Shown piece by piece: positions 37,611 to 45,179 of a DNA stretch of 55,258 bases. The stretch spans positions 1 to 55,258 of the forward strand of contig NZ_JBEZFP010000048.1 of the NCBI RefSeq assembly GCF_040649515.1, in the 5' to 3' direction. How positions within the stretch are numbered: the stretch's first letter is position 1; each line of letters begins with the position of its first letter. The notes under the pieces were generated by a model, which saw nothing but the letters and a program-made list of their open reading frames with translations, made no database searches and was not told the origin of the DNA. A program made the position numbers and the translations under genes. This stretch comes from Yinghuangia elevatio. GTDB lineage: Bacteria; Actinomycetota; Actinomycetes; Streptomycetales; Streptomycetaceae.

Positions 37611-37970
37611 TCAGGTCGCCGGCAGGGCGGCGGCGCGGAAGCCGACCGGCACGGGCGGGTCGGTCACGATGCGGGTGTCGAGGAACTCCCACCAGTCGTC
37701 CTGCGTCACGCGCTCGGACTCCCAGGCGGCCTCGGACTTGAGCCCGGCGAGGGCCTTGCGGTACGCGCCCCAGGCGGCCTCGTCCTCGAACGCGGCCCAG
37801 TTCTCCAGCACGTACACGTCGCCGACCACGCTGTAGTACCAGCGCACTTCGCGGACCATCGGCAGATCGCGGTAGAACCACCGCTCGCGCTGCTCCAGCC
37901 AGGCCCAGAATGCCTTCTGGTCGCGGCGCGAGCGCTCCGTCAGCTTCATTCGGTACACGAGGTGGATCAC
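37611..37970 (-). CDS. Small NIPSNAP-like (dimeric alpha+beta barrel) protein
   Basis: A 119-residue soluble protein from GTG 37970 with GGAGG upstream. MIHLVYRMKLTERSRRDQKAFWAWLEQRERWFYRDLPMVREVRWYYSVVGD (broken here: VIHLVYRMKL, then AFWAWLEQRERW and REVRWYYSVVGDVYVLENWA) is a beta-helix-beta pattern rich in Trp and Tyr, as in NIPSNAP and antibiotic monooxygenase-like ferredoxin folds. Function unknown; possibly a degradative or scaffold protein. Upstream region holds a palindrome in the presumed promoter spacer. Confidence 0.75.
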   Translation of the reverse strand: MIHLVYRMKLTERSRRDQKAFWAWLEQRERWFYRDLPMVREVRWYYSVVGDVYVLENWAAFEDEAAWGAYRKALAGLKSEAAWESERVTQDDWWEFLDTRIVTDPPVPVGFRAAALPAT

Positions 37971-38312
37971 CGGTACCTCCCCCGCCGCCCCGACGAGCGG
38001 ACCGGCACATGCTATTGACGCGGAACGGCGTTCCACAATGGTCGGCTCAGCCGCGGCGCGGGGCCGCCGCGGGGCGAGGGCGCGCCTGCGTCGGCGACTG
38101 TTCGGGGGCGGCGCGAGGCCGGTTCCGGGCCGGAACCGGGCCGGAACCGTGCTGAGTCGGCGCCTCTCGCGACCCTTCGGCTCGAACAAATTTCCGCGCA
38201 TCGGATTCGTTCACTCGTTCGATCGAATCGCGCCGTGATTCCTCGCTCGGGGCCGCCGTGCGGCGTAGCGTCGAAGACGTAGCGGACCCGAATCCCGTAT
38301 CAGGAGGCGGCC
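37971..38312. other. Divergent intergenic region with operator-like palindrome
   Basis: 342 bp without a gene. On the minus strand TTGTGG (-35-like, 38035-38040) and TAGCAT (-10-like, 38011-38016) lie 18 bp apart, and the palindrome GGAACGGCGTTCC (38022-38034) fills most of the spacer. This would suit a repressor-controlled promoter of the NIPSNAP-like gene. The remainder, toward the BNR gene, shows only A+T-richer bases near 38185-38230. Confidence 0.5.
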
Positions 38313-39413
38313 ATGACCGACCCCATCGTCCTCGCCGTGGGCACCCGAAAGGGGCTGTGGCTCGGCCGTTCCGAAGACGGCGGCCAGGCCTGGGACTTCA
38401 CCGGTCCGCACCATCCGATGACGGGCGTCTACTCGGTGCTGATCGACAAGCGTGGCCCGGCCCCACGGCTGCTCGCGGGCGTGACCAGCGAGCACTTCGG
38501 GCCGGCGGTCGCCGCGACCGACGACTTCGGGGCCACTTGGGGCGCACCGAGCGAAGGGGCGATCGCGTTTCCCAAAGATGCGGATGCGTCGGTCGAGCGG
38601 GTCTGGCAGCTGCAACCCGGGGCGCCCGGCTCCCCCGACACGCTGTATGCGGGAGTCGAGCCGTCCGCGCTGTTCCGATCCGAGGACGGCGGCCGTTCCT
38701 GGTCGCTTGTGCGGGGGCTGTGGGACCATCCCCACCGTCCGCAGTGGACACCTGGGTTCGGCGGCATGGCGATCCACACCGTGCTCCCCCATCCGACCGA
38801 GGCCGGCGACATGACGGTGGCGATGTCGACCGGTGGCGTCTACCGCACGCGAGACGACGGCAAGTCCTGGGAGGCGTCCAACACGGGCATCCGCGCGTAC
38901 TTCCTGCCCGACCAGTACCCGGAGTTCGGGCAGTGCGTGCACAAGGTGGCCCGGCATCCGGAGCATCCAGACCGCCTCTTTTTGCAGAACCACCACGGGG
39001 TCTACCGCAGCGACGACGGAGGGGCGACCTGGAACTCGATCGCCGAGGGCCTGCCCAGCGACTTCGGCTTCCCGATCGCGGTGCATCCCGACCGTCCGGA
39101 AACGGTCTACGCGTTTCCGCTGGTGGCCGACGCGATGCGCTTCCCGCCCGAGGGCCGCTGCCGCATCTACCGCAGCGACGACGCCGGGGAGACCTGGACA
39201 GGCCTCGAGGACGGCCTGCCCGACGAGGGCTTCTGGACCGGCGTGATGCGCGACGCGCTGTGCATGGACGACACCGCCGAGCCGAACGTCTACTTCGGCA
39301 CGCGGTCGGGCGAGGTCTACATAGGGCGCGAGGGCGGCGCGCAGTGGCACCGCGTGGCCGAGCACCTGCCCGACGTCCTGTGCGTACGCGCGGCGGTGGT
39401 GCCGGCAGCCTGA
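38313..39413 (+). CDS. BNR/Asp-box repeat beta-propeller protein (sialidase-like fold)
   Basis: A 366-residue protein with repeated Asp boxes: SEDGGQAWDF (about 20), TDDFGATWGA, SEDGGRSWSL, RDDGKSWEAS, SDDGGATWNS and SDDAGETWTG. They mark the blades of a six-bladed propeller. No signal peptide, so a cytosolic or non-classically exported protein. The catalytic residues of true sialidases are not evident. This is an actinobacterial WD40/YVTN/BNR-like family with no defined activity. ATG start at 38313 with AGGAGG about 9 nt upstream. Confidence 0.85.
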   Translation: MTDPIVLAVGTRKGLWLGRSEDGGQAWDFTGPHHPMTGVYSVLIDKRGPAPRLLAGVTSEHFGPAVAATDDFGATWGAPSEGAIAFPKDADASVERVWQLQPGAPGSPDTLYAGVEPSALFRSEDGGRSWSLVRGLWDHPHRPQWTPGFGGMAIHTVLPHPTEAGDMTVAMSTGGVYRTRDDGKSWEASNTGIRAYFLPDQYPEFGQCVHKVARHPEHPDRLFLQNHHGVYRSDDGGATWNSIAEGLPSDFGFPIAVHPDRPETVYAFPLVADAMRFPPEGRCRIYRSDDAGETWTGLEDGLPDEGFWTGVMRDALCMDDTAEPNVYFGTRSGEVYIGREGGAQWHRVAEHLPDVLCVRAAVVPAA

Positions 39414-39418
39414 CCGGT

Positions 39419-39525
39419 CGAGTCCGGGCCGAGTCCGGGCCGGTGACGACTGATCACGACCGATCCCGGCTGATCGCGGCCGCCCCCGACTGATCGTGAC
39501 CACACCGGCTGGTCGCGGCCGTTCG
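39419..39525. repeat. Degenerate tandem repeat cluster
   Basis: After the BNR gene: tandem CGAGTCCGGGC units (39419-39441), then imperfect repeats of CGACTGATC(A/G)(C/T)GACC type (39447-39525), four or so copies. No reading frame. Possibly mutated terminator material. Confidence 0.5.
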
Positions 39526-39581
39526 CTTTCGACACCGCGCCGTCTGCGAGGCCCCCTACCTCGGCATTGCTTAGCCCGGCT

Positions 39582-39593
39582 TAACGCTCGTTA
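39582..39593. promoter_or_regulatory. Candidate operator palindrome
   Basis: Perfect 12-bp palindrome TAACGCTCGTTA in an A+T-richer spot, about 83 bp upstream of the FMN reductase start codon. Size suits a small TetR or MarR site. Confidence 0.4.
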
Positions 39594-39675
39594 CGAGGAT
39601 CGGCGTTGTTCGGGGCCCTTGGGTACCCGATTGTGGAGTGGCGGAAGACCAATGCCATTCCTGGGAGCGGACCTG

Positions 39676-40314
39676 ATGGGCAGCAGCACGATGCCGGAGA
39701 CCGACCACCACCACAGGGTCGGAGTCGAGACCTTCCGGTTGGCCGTGATCATCGGCGGCGTGCGCGAAGGCCGGTTCGGCAACGTCGTCGCCGACTGGTT
39801 CATCCGCCAGGTCGAGCGGCGCGACGAGCTGGACATCGACGTGATCGACCTGGCCGAGGTCGACCTGCCATTCGAGGTGGAAGGCCGGGCGGAATCGGAA
39901 CCCCACGATCCCGGTCACGCCGTCTCGTCCGCGTTCACCGTGCGCCGCCGTCTCGACGCGGCCGACGCGTACGTGGTCGTGACCCCCGAGTACCACGACA
40001 CGACGGCTCTGCGGCGCCTCGTCGACTGGCACGGGAGGCCGTGGCAGGCAAAGCCGGTGGGCTTTGTGGCGTACGGCGGCACCACCAGGGGCGGGTACGC
40101 CGTCGACCAGTTGCGCCCGCTGTTCGCCGACCTGCACGCGGTTCCGGTGCGGGGGCAGGTGACGCTGCCGTACGCCTGGGAGTTGTTCGACGAGGACGCC
40201 TCCTCGCGGCAGGCCGCCGCGACCGAGGAGGCCGCGCAGGCGATGCTCGACCAGCTCGCGTGGTGGGCGGTCACGCTGCGGCGCGGGCGCGAGCGGCACC
40301 CGTACGCCGCCTGA
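39676..40314 (+). CDS. NADPH-dependent FMN reductase family protein
   Basis: A 212-residue flavodoxin-fold oxidoreductase. LAVIIGGVREGRFGNVVADWFI binds FMN phosphate, and VVTPEYHDTTALRRLVDW and PVGFVAYGGTTRGGYAVDQLR complete the pocket; these usually read PEYN/ and YGG in quinone or azo reductases. Start MGSSTMPETDH at 39676 with GGGAGCGG upstream; an ATG at 39652 is weaker. Role: reducing FMN for partner oxygenases or reducing quinones. Its position before an AhpD-like peroxide gene suggests a redox-stress unit, but they are separated by 249 bp of structured DNA. Confidence 0.85.
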   Translation: MGSSTMPETDHHHRVGVETFRLAVIIGGVREGRFGNVVADWFIRQVERRDELDIDVIDLAEVDLPFEVEGRAESEPHDPGHAVSSAFTVRRRLDAADAYVVVTPEYHDTTALRRLVDWHGRPWQAKPVGFVAYGGTTRGGYAVDQLRPLFADLHAVPVRGQVTLPYAWELFDEDASSRQAAATEEAAQAMLDQLAWWAVTLRRGRERHPYAA

Positions 40315-40446
40315 GCCGACCCGAACGACCGAGCACCCGCCGATAACCCGCCGAGGTCACCACCCCTTCGAACCCAGGCACCGCGCACCGGCCGCGGGAT
40401 GTACGTCCCCCGTGGCATCTTCCCGGCCGAGGTGCGGTGCCTGTCG

Positions 40447-40530
40447 GGTGCATGTCCGGTGCTCCCCGCCGGACATGCACCGGCACGTCCCGCCGCGGCC
40501 GTCGACATCCGTCCCGTCGACGGCCGCGGC
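40447..40530 (+). promoter_or_regulatory. Two consecutive large perfect hairpins in the leader of the AhpD-like gene
   Basis: Hairpin 1: GGTGCATGTCCGG (40447-40459) pairs with 40469-40481, 9-nt loop. Hairpin 2: GCCGCGGCCGTCGAC (40492-40506) pairs with 40516-40530, 9-nt loop. Both stems are perfect (13 and 15 bp) and they are 10 nt apart. No T tract follows. ACATCCG occurs three times in and after hairpin 2. The gene's AAGGAG and GTG start follow 34 nt later. Confidence 0.7.
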
Positions 40531-40563
40531 ACATCCGCGGTACATCCGCTGCAAGGAGTCACT

Positions 40564-41055
40564 GTGTACCGTCAGCGCATCGACCTTCCGGCGGCCGCGT
40601 CCGGGGGTTACCAGGCGCTGGCCCGGCTGGACAGCCTGATCCGCCGCGACGGGCTGGTGGACGACCGGCTGCGCGAGCTGGTCAAACTGCGTACGTCGCA
40701 GATGAACGGCTGTGCCCTGCACCTGGAATGGCACTCGCGCGAGGCCCTGCGGCTCGGTGAGACCCAGCAGCGCCTGCACCACCTCGCGGGCTGGCGGGAG
40801 TCACCGTTGTTCTCTCCGTCGCAGCGCGCCGCACTCGCCCTCGCGGAGGCGGTGACACATCTGGGGCCCGAGGGCGTACCGGACGCCGTGTACGCCGACG
40901 CCGAACGCCACTTCGGCCCCCAGCAGTTGGGCAACCTGATCCTCACGGTGGCGGTGACCAACGCCCTGAACCGCATAGCCGTCACCGCACGCCTCCAGCC
41001 CGACGCACCGCCGTCTCCGCCGTTTCCAAGGACGACGAACCGCGAGGCGCCCTGA
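40564..41055 (+). CDS. Carboxymuconolactone decarboxylase/AhpD-family protein, single-Cys variant
   Basis: A 163-residue small helical protein. LVDDRLRELVKLRTSQMNGCALHLEWHSREALRLGETQQRLHHL matches the AhpD-like core in order (shown here in part: MNGCALHLEWHSREA). Peroxidase-type members have C-x2-C-x3-H; here the second Cys is replaced by His (CALH), so the usual disulfide cannot form. The remainder (SPLFSPSQRAALALAEAVT) is standard. GTG start at 40564 with AAGGAG upstream. Likely redox-related, but peroxidase activity is doubtful. Confidence 0.85.
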   Translation: MYRQRIDLPAAASGGYQALARLDSLIRRDGLVDDRLRELVKLRTSQMNGCALHLEWHSREALRLGETQQRLHHLAGWRESPLFSPSQRAALALAEAVTHLGPEGVPDAVYADAERHFGPQQLGNLILTVAVTNALNRIAVTARLQPDAPPSPPFPRTTNREAP

Positions 41056-41071
41056 CGCGCACGAACTTCGC

Positions 41072-41299
41072 CTATCCGCCGCGCCGACGCAGAGGCTGAA
41101 GCCAGGGCCAGAGGGCGAACATCCCGAGCACCAGCACGCTTCCGGTCAGCGGCGGCATTACATCGTTGTCGAGACCGTCGTGATCGGGGTGGAGCACCAA
41201 GGCGTGGAACAGCCACGGGATGATGAGGAAGCCGAGCAGCACCCTTTGTGCGAAGGCCCACGCGCGGCATGCCGACGCTCGGCAATGCTGTCGGCGCAC
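41072..41299 (-). CDS. Possible small integral membrane protein
   Basis: 75 residues with two hydrophobic helices (VLLGFLIIPWLFHALVLH and GSVLVLGMFALWPWL) separated by an acidic loop DHDGLDNDV. Third codon positions are mostly G or C. No clear Shine-Dalgarno was seen and no family is recognised; it may be chance, but hydrophobic pattern and codon use favour a real gene. Confidence 0.4.
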   Translation of the reverse strand: MRRQHCRASACRAWAFAQRVLLGFLIIPWLFHALVLHPDHDGLDNDVMPPLTGSVLVLGMFALWPWLQPLRRRGG

Positions 41300-41551
41300 G
41301 CGGCGTCATGGCGGTGTCGTCGGCGTCGTCGTGGCTTCTGTCCGTGGCCGTGCTCCCCGTGAGTTCCCGTGGGTTCCCGAGTTACCGCAATCGCCGGGGG
41401 GCGTACTTGAGGCAGATCGCGCCATGGCTGCCGGTCGGAACTCCGCGGCAGCGAGCCCGGCCCGAAACCGGGCCGGGCTCTGCTCGTGCTCCGCGTTCCG
41501 TGCTCCGCCCGGTCCCTGCCGCTTGCGCGGGTCCCGGCCGGCCCCTACGTG
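41300..41551. terminator. Intergenic region with terminator of MFS gene
   Basis: Contains a perfect 12-bp stem, GAGCCCGGCCCG (41453-41464) with its complement (41469-41480), 4-nt loop, about 70 nt past the MFS stop codon. The rest shows nothing. Confidence 0.75.
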
Positions 41552-43132
41552 TCAATGAGCGGCGGCGGCAGCGGTGGCAGCAGCGGCGGCGGAGGTGTTC
41601 GGCTCGTGAGCACCTGCGTTGTCGCCGTCGGCTCGATCGGCGGGAGCGGCGGGGTCGGCACCGGCGGTCCGGGAGGTGACGCGGCCGCCGGTCGGGGCGC
41701 GGAGGTTCCGTACCTCGGGTGCGCCCAGTGCGGCCGCGGTCACCACGGCGATCAGCGCCGCGCACAGCAGCAGCGCGGTGCGCGGGCCGACCGCGTCCGC
41801 GAGGGGCGCGGCGGCGATGAGTCCGAGGGGGCCGAACATGAACGAGCCGAGCCCGTCGTACGCGGCGACCCGCGACAGTGCCTCGCGCGGGATCTCCCGT
41901 TGCATCGTCGTCTCCCACATGACGCCGAAGACGTCGAAGGCGGCGCCGGTGACGAAGGCGCCGAGCGCGACGACGTACACCGGGGCGCCGATGCCCAGCA
42001 GCGTGATGGGCAGCGTCACCGCGAAGATCATCACGGTGGCGACCATGAGCGGCCGCCGCGGCCGGATCCGGATGGCGAGGAACACGCCCGCGAGGGTGCC
42101 GAGGCCCTGCCCGGCGAGGATCATCGACCACGCCGGGGCCCCGCCGAGGTCGGACTTCGCGACCACCGGACCGAGCACTCCGAACGCGGCCTGCATCGCG
42201 GCGATGACGAAGGCGAACTGGAGGACGATCACCCAGAGCCACTGGCGCGACGAGAACTCCCGCCAGCCCTCCCGGAGATCGCTCACCATGGAGGTGCGGC
42301 CGCGCGACGTTCCGCGCGGCAGGCGCAGGGCCGCGAGCAGCAGCGCGGAGACCACGAAGCCCGCGCCGTTGACCGCCAGCGCCCACCCGGACCCGACCAG
42401 TGCCACCGCGCCGCCCGCCGCGGCCATCCCGAGCAGGCGCGCGCTGTTGACGCCGAGGCGGAGTACGCCGTTGGCCGTCTGCAGGTGTTCGTCCGGGACG
42501 ACGTCGGGGACCACGCCGGTCAGCGCCGGGTAGTAGAGCGCGAGGGCGATGCCCGTGACGGCGGCGAGCAGCGCGATCCCCGGCACCGGCGCATGCCCGG
42601 TGACGAACATCGCCGCGAGGGCGAAGAACGCGGCGGCCGAGGCGAGTTCGGCCGTCATCATCAGACGCGTACGGGAGATCCGGTCGGCGATGACCCCGCC
42701 GAAAAGCATGAGCGCAATCTGCGGCACCGTCTGGGACGTCAGGACGATGGTCAGGGTGGTCGCGTTCGCCCCCGGCAGATCCAGTACGCCGAACGCCAGT
42801 GCCACCGGCCCGAACGCCGCCGCGAGCACGGAGATGGTGCGGGCCAGGAACAGCAGCCGAAACCTCGGGTCGGCGAACAGGTCGCGTCCCCGGATGCGCG
42901 CGTCGTCCCGAGGTGGCGAGCCACGCCGTGGCCCGCCGTGTGTGACGGCGTCGGGGGTCTCGTTCGGCAGTCCTCCCGGCACCACCGCGCCGTTCTCCGA
43001 TCCGTCGATACGCGCGACCCCCACGGCCTGCGCGTGGACAGCCTGTGCCTGTGCCTGGCCGGCCTGCGCGCGCACGGCCTGCTCCCGGGCGGTCCGCGCG
43101 CCCGCCTGTGCCTTCTGCTTGCGACCGAACAT
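41552..43132 (-). CDS. Major facilitator superfamily exporter (MFS_3/DHA3-like)
   Basis: A 526-residue protein with 12 helices. The first, LLFLARTISVLAAAFGPVALAFGVL, begins near residue 92. Loop 2-3 carries LFGGVIADRISRTRLMM (MFS signature A). The sixth-seventh loop has SDLREGWREFSSRQWLW and the later VFGVMWETTMQREIPREALSRVAAYD is typical of MFS_3 exporters of enterobactin/macrolide type. The N-terminal 85 residues are hydrophilic with an Ala-Gln tract (VRAQAGQAQAQAVHAQAV); the C-terminus ends in an Ala tract. Substrate unknown; no cluster around it. Confidence 0.9.
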   Translation of the reverse strand: MFGRKQKAQAGARTAREQAVRAQAGQAQAQAVHAQAVGVARIDGSENGAVVPGGLPNETPDAVTHGGPRRGSPPRDDARIRGRDLFADPRFRLLFLARTISVLAAAFGPVALAFGVLDLPGANATTLTIVLTSQTVPQIALMLFGGVIADRISRTRLMMTAELASAAAFFALAAMFVTGHAPVPGIALLAAVTGIALALYYPALTGVVPDVVPDEHLQTANGVLRLGVNSARLLGMAAAGGAVALVGSGWALAVNGAGFVVSALLLAALRLPRGTSRGRTSMVSDLREGWREFSSRQWLWVIVLQFAFVIAAMQAAFGVLGPVVAKSDLGGAPAWSMILAGQGLGTLAGVFLAIRIRPRRPLMVATVMIFAVTLPITLLGIGAPVYVVALGAFVTGAAFDVFGVMWETTMQREIPREALSRVAAYDGLGSFMFGPLGLIAAAPLADAVGPRTALLLCAALIAVVTAAALGAPEVRNLRAPTGGRVTSRTAGADPAAPADRADGDNAGAHEPNTSAAAAATAAAAAH

Positions 43133-43261
43133 GTCGGCGCACCACCCCTCTTCATCCGTGCTGTCGTATTCGTACGCGCGCCGGCGGCCCGGACCCGTCG
43201 CCTGTGCCGTCCCGCGGTCACCCGCCCCCGGGCGCGGATCCGCCCGGCCGCCGGTCGCGCT

Positions 43262-44191
43262 TCAGGGCAGGTCGACGGCGATGACGACCTTGCCGCGGCC
43301 GTGGCCGGTCTCGACCTCGCGGTGGGCGTCGGCCGCGTCGGCAAGTGCGTACGTGCCGCGGATGTGCAGGGCGAACACGCCCTTGGTCCACAAGTCGGCG
43401 AGTTCGGCGAGGCGTTCGCCGCTGCGCGCGCCGCTCCACTCGCGCAGGCCGAGTTCCCGGGCGGCTTCGTCGGAGACCATGGTGAGGACCCGGCTGCGGT
43501 CCTTGGTGAGTTCGACGGAGTCGCGCAGCGCCTCGGGGTCGGCGGCGTCGAGTGCGGCGTCGACGCCGTCCGGGGCGATCGCCCGCACGCGGTCGACGAG
43601 GCCGGGGCCGTAGGTGACCGGGACGGCTCCGAGGGAGCGCAGGTAGTCGTGGTTGCGCTCGCTGGCGGTGCCGATCACGGTCGCCGCTCCGCGCGCCTTG
43701 GCGAGTTGCACGGCGATGGTCCCGAGGCCTCCCGCGGCCGCGTTGATCAGGACGGTGTCGCCCGGGCCGACCGCGAGTTGGCTGAGCGCCATGTGTGCGC
43801 CTTGGCCGTTTCCGGAGAGCGCCGCGGCGATCTCCCAGGGCATGTCGGCGGGCTTGCGGGCGAGTTGGTCCGCGGGGACGACGATGAATTCGGCGTACGC
43901 GCCCGTGGTCGCGAACCCGAGGACCTCGGCGCCCGGCGCAAGGCCGGTCACCCCCTCCCCGATCTCGTCGACGACACCTGCGAACTCGTTGCCCGGCACG
44001 GCGGGCCTCTCCGGGAAGCCGGGCGTCATCGCGGGCGGGAACCGCCCGGCGCGCAGACCGGTGTCGAAGGGCATGACGCCGGCGGCGCGCACCTTGACGC
44101 GTACCTGGCCGGGCCCGACGTGGGGGGTGGGGATCTCGGCGATGTGCAGGACCTCGGGTCCGCCGAACGTGGTGACGACTGCCGCCTTCAT
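43262..44191 (-). CDS. NADP-dependent MDR-superfamily oxidoreductase (quinone-oxidoreductase-like)
   Basis: A 309-residue zinc-free medium-chain reductase. MKAAVVTTFGGPEVLHIAEIPTP opens the family, VPGNEFAGVVDEIGEGV and INAAAGGLGTIAVQLAKARGA form the NADPH fold, and no zinc Cys motif is present. This places it with QOR-like/crotonyl reductases. Start MKAAVVTTFGG at 44191. It is divergent from a TetR regulator with two operators between them, so it should be repressed by that protein and induced by its ligand, probably an electrophile or quinone. Confidence 0.92.
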   Translation of the reverse strand: MKAAVVTTFGGPEVLHIAEIPTPHVGPGQVRVKVRAAGVMPFDTGLRAGRFPPAMTPGFPERPAVPGNEFAGVVDEIGEGVTGLAPGAEVLGFATTGAYAEFIVVPADQLARKPADMPWEIAAALSGNGQGAHMALSQLAVGPGDTVLINAAAGGLGTIAVQLAKARGAATVIGTASERNHDYLRSLGAVPVTYGPGLVDRVRAIAPDGVDAALDAADPEALRDSVELTKDRSRVLTMVSDEAARELGLREWSGARSGERLAELADLWTKGVFALHIRGTYALADAADAHREVETGHGRGKVVIAVDLP

Positions 44192-44213
44192 GGTGGCCTG
44201 CCTCTCGAAAAAT

Positions 44214-44262
44214 AACGGAGTGGAGCGCTCCGTTAAACTATAACGGAGTGGAGCGCTCCGCA
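44214..44262. promoter_or_regulatory. Twin TetR operators and overlapping divergent -10 boxes
   Basis: Site 1 (44214-44234) and site 2 (44242-44262) share the pattern AACGGAG-TGGAGCG-CTCCG, site 1 ending TT to give full half-sites AACGGAG/CTCCGTT. Their starts are 28 bp apart. Between them lies TATAAC (44239-44244); read on the other strand the overlapping TATAGT (44238-44243) serves the MDR gene. Site 2 ends one base before the first TetR start codon. Confidence 0.85.
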
Positions 44263-44928
44263 ATGACTATCCTGGTGACCATGAGCACGAGCGAACGGCC
44301 GCGCAGGCGGGGCCGCCAGGCCGAAGCGGCGCGCAACGACCTGCGACTGCTGGCCGCGGCCCGCGAGGTCTTCACCACCCAGGGCGCCGACGCCCCCGTC
44401 TCCGCGGTCGCCGAGCGCGCGGGCGTGGGCATCGCGTCCTTGTACCGGCGGTACGGCACCAAAGAGGAACTGCTCCAGAGACTCACGGTGTTGGCCGCCG
44501 AGCAGTACTCGGAGGCGGCCCGCGCCGCGCTCGCCGTCGAGGACCCGTGGGAAGGCCTGTGCCACTACGTGCGCGAGTGCGTCGCGTTCGGCCCAGGCTC
44601 CCTCGCGCCGATCGCCGGGACCGTGCGCTTCACCGAGGAGATGGCGGAAGCCGGCCGCCGCTCGGACGAACTCGCCGAGCAGGTCGTCGCGCGCGCCCAC
44701 CGCGCGGGCGTCCTGCGCGCCGACGCCACGACCATCGACGTGTTCCTGGTGATCGAGCAGTTCTCGCGGCGTCCGCCGGTGCCGACCTCCGAGGACGCGA
44801 ACGCGCGCGAGCGGCTGGTCGCCCTCGTCCTCGACGGTCTGCGGGCCCGCGCGGACAACGCCGACTTCCCGCTGCCCGGCCACGCGCCCACGGCGGAGCG
44901 ATACGACGAACTGTGGAACGCCGGCTGA
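44263..44928 (+). CDS. TetR-family repressor
   Basis: About 221 residues. Start taken at ATG 44263 because GGAG lies 9 nt upstream, inside operator 2; MSTSERPRRRGRQ at 44281 is an alternative with a poor ribosome site. The N-terminal helix-turn-helix is DLRLLAAAREVFTTQGADAPVSAVAERAGVGIASLYRRYGTKEELLQ (in part: VSAVAERAGVGIASLYRRYG). The C-terminal ligand domain is the YbiH/TetR_C type with VRFTEEMAEAGRRSDEL. Predicted to repress itself and the divergent oxidoreductase. Ligand unknown. Confidence 0.93.
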   Translation: MTILVTMSTSERPRRRGRQAEAARNDLRLLAAAREVFTTQGADAPVSAVAERAGVGIASLYRRYGTKEELLQRLTVLAAEQYSEAARAALAVEDPWEGLCHYVRECVAFGPGSLAPIAGTVRFTEEMAEAGRRSDELAEQVVARAHRAGVLRADATTIDVFLVIEQFSRRPPVPTSEDANARERLVALVLDGLRARADNADFPLPGHAPTAERYDELWNAG

Positions 44929-45179
44929 ACACCGCCTGACGATTCGCGTGCGCCGAAGCGCAGCCGGCGCCGCGGATCAGCGGCGGCGCGCCCGGCATGC
45001 GATCGTGGTGCCGGTCCGGTGAACCACGTCGGTTGGTCGGACAGCGGACACGTGGACGCGTGAACACGCGGCCCCTCGGGGAGGGCGGGTCGCGGCTCGC
45101 GGTCGCCGGGCGCACTCGTGCGGTCGGCGACGGTGTTCGGCGCAATGTCGGTCGACGGGATGTCCGAGGGGGCCTCGAC

